Origin: an uncultured Roseburia sp.
Lineage (GTDB): Bacteria > Bacillota > Clostridia > Lachnospirales > Lachnospiraceae
DNA: 54,472 nt
NCBI GenBank assembly: GCA_947573605.1
Contig: CANPGM010000023.1
Span: 1-54,472, forward strand
Reading direction: 5' to 3'
The notes beneath the pieces are model-generated. The model was not told the origin of the DNA. It did no database searches and was given only the letters and a program-made list of their open reading frames with translations. The first letter of the stretch is position 1. Every line of letters begins with the position of its first letter. Made by a program: the position numbers and the translations under genes. This document shows, piece by piece, positions 54,254 to 54,472 of this stretch.

Positions 54254-54282
54254 ATTATACCCCTGTATCATAAAAACTACAA
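54254..54282 (-). promoter_or_regulatory. Promoter of the three-gene DUF4135 operon
   Basis: On the minus strand TTGTAG (54277-54282) and TATAAT (54254-54259) are 17 bp apart, about 50 bp upstream of the ATG at 54201. The operon thus has its own promoter, just inside repeat copy 2. Confidence 0.78.
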
Positions 54283-54320
54283 GAATAAAGAACGTCCTGT
54301 ATTTGAAGAGATCCATTGAC

Positions 54321-54472
54321 AAAAAGCGTCTCTTCGTGACGCTTGCATGCGTCTGACGACGCAGTTTCCTATACAGATTCGGGTGTCAAAAGGCCGGTTT
54401 CAGGCTGTTGGCTGGCAACTTGCACAAAATATCACTCGCTGTATGTTCCGGCAAACGGATTCTCTAAATGCT
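54321..54472. repeat. Fold-back repeat element, copy 2, cut by the window edge
   Basis: These 152 bp align without gaps to 17480-17631, with 12 differences by my count. They include the terminator-like hairpin (AGCGTC/GACGCT) and the terminal inverted repeat starting GATTCGGGTGTCAAAAGG at 54376. The right half lies beyond the window. As with copy 1, the element sits just upstream of a minus-strand promoter. Confidence 0.93.

Overview
The window looks like a chromosomal stretch of a spore-forming, anaerobic Firmicute of the Lachnospiraceae type (class Clostridia). The evidence is a complete spoIIA sporulation operon (spoIIAA-spoIIAB-sigF), a type II-A CRISPR-Cas system, BlaI/M56 regulatory pairs, AGGAGG-type ribosome binding sites with frequent GTG and TTG starts, and consensus sigma-A promoters. 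Nearly every gene lies on the minus strand. The exceptions are one AraC-type regulator and the tracrRNA.

Layout from left to right. (1) 67-1684: a CRISPR array of 25 identical 36-bp repeats and 24 spacers. Then csn2, cas2, cas1 and cas9 on the minus strand (1752-7774), with a divergent tracrRNA at about 7879-7975 that has its own near-consensus promoter. (2) 8.1-15.4 kb: housekeeping genes, namely a Nudix hydrolase, a six-helix chemotaxis receptor, a DHH phosphoesterase, a HAD phosphatase, the spoIIA operon, a zinc-ribbon/TPR membrane protein and a 47-residue small protein. (3) 15.5-19.8 kb: a FapA/DUF342 protein with a BlaI-type repressor, then a second BlaI with an M56 (BlaR1-like) sensor protease. 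Between them lies a 304-bp fold-back repeat element. A second copy of that element begins at the right edge of the window. (4) 19.9-46.9 kb: a large cell-surface polysaccharide locus. It has GDP-mannose pathway genes (manC, gmd, fcl and a separate rmd-like gene), at least six glycosyltransferases (GT2, GT8, GT14), two acyltransferases, an ABC exporter, GtrA, an FAD enzyme, a UDP-sugar epimerase-like protein, two paralogous polytopic membrane proteins, two paralogous AraC regulators and a DUF3048 lipoprotein. (5) 47.0-54.2 kb: an accessory region with two candidate conflict/defence modules. One is an AAA ATPase with a small PD-(D/E)XK-like nuclease. The other is a promoter-led three-gene operon encoding a LanM-dehydratase-like (DUF4135) kinase-fold protein, a DUF3696 ATPase and a PIN-like plus MIT_C/PLD-like protein. 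Between them are a KdsC-type phosphatase and two small unrecognised proteins.

How the parts fit. ManC makes GDP-mannose, Gmd converts it to GDP-4-keto-6-deoxymannose, and Fcl and the Rmd-like reductase can each take that intermediate on, to GDP-L-fucose or to a GDP-6-deoxyhexose such as D-rhamnose. The glycosyltransferases, GtrA, the ABC exporter and the acyltransferases would build, export and decorate the polymer. The two AraC regulators sit next to sugar-nucleotide genes and probably control this expression. The most novel candidate is the three-gene operon at 50.0-54.2 kb. I recognised families from motifs by eye only. No database search was run.
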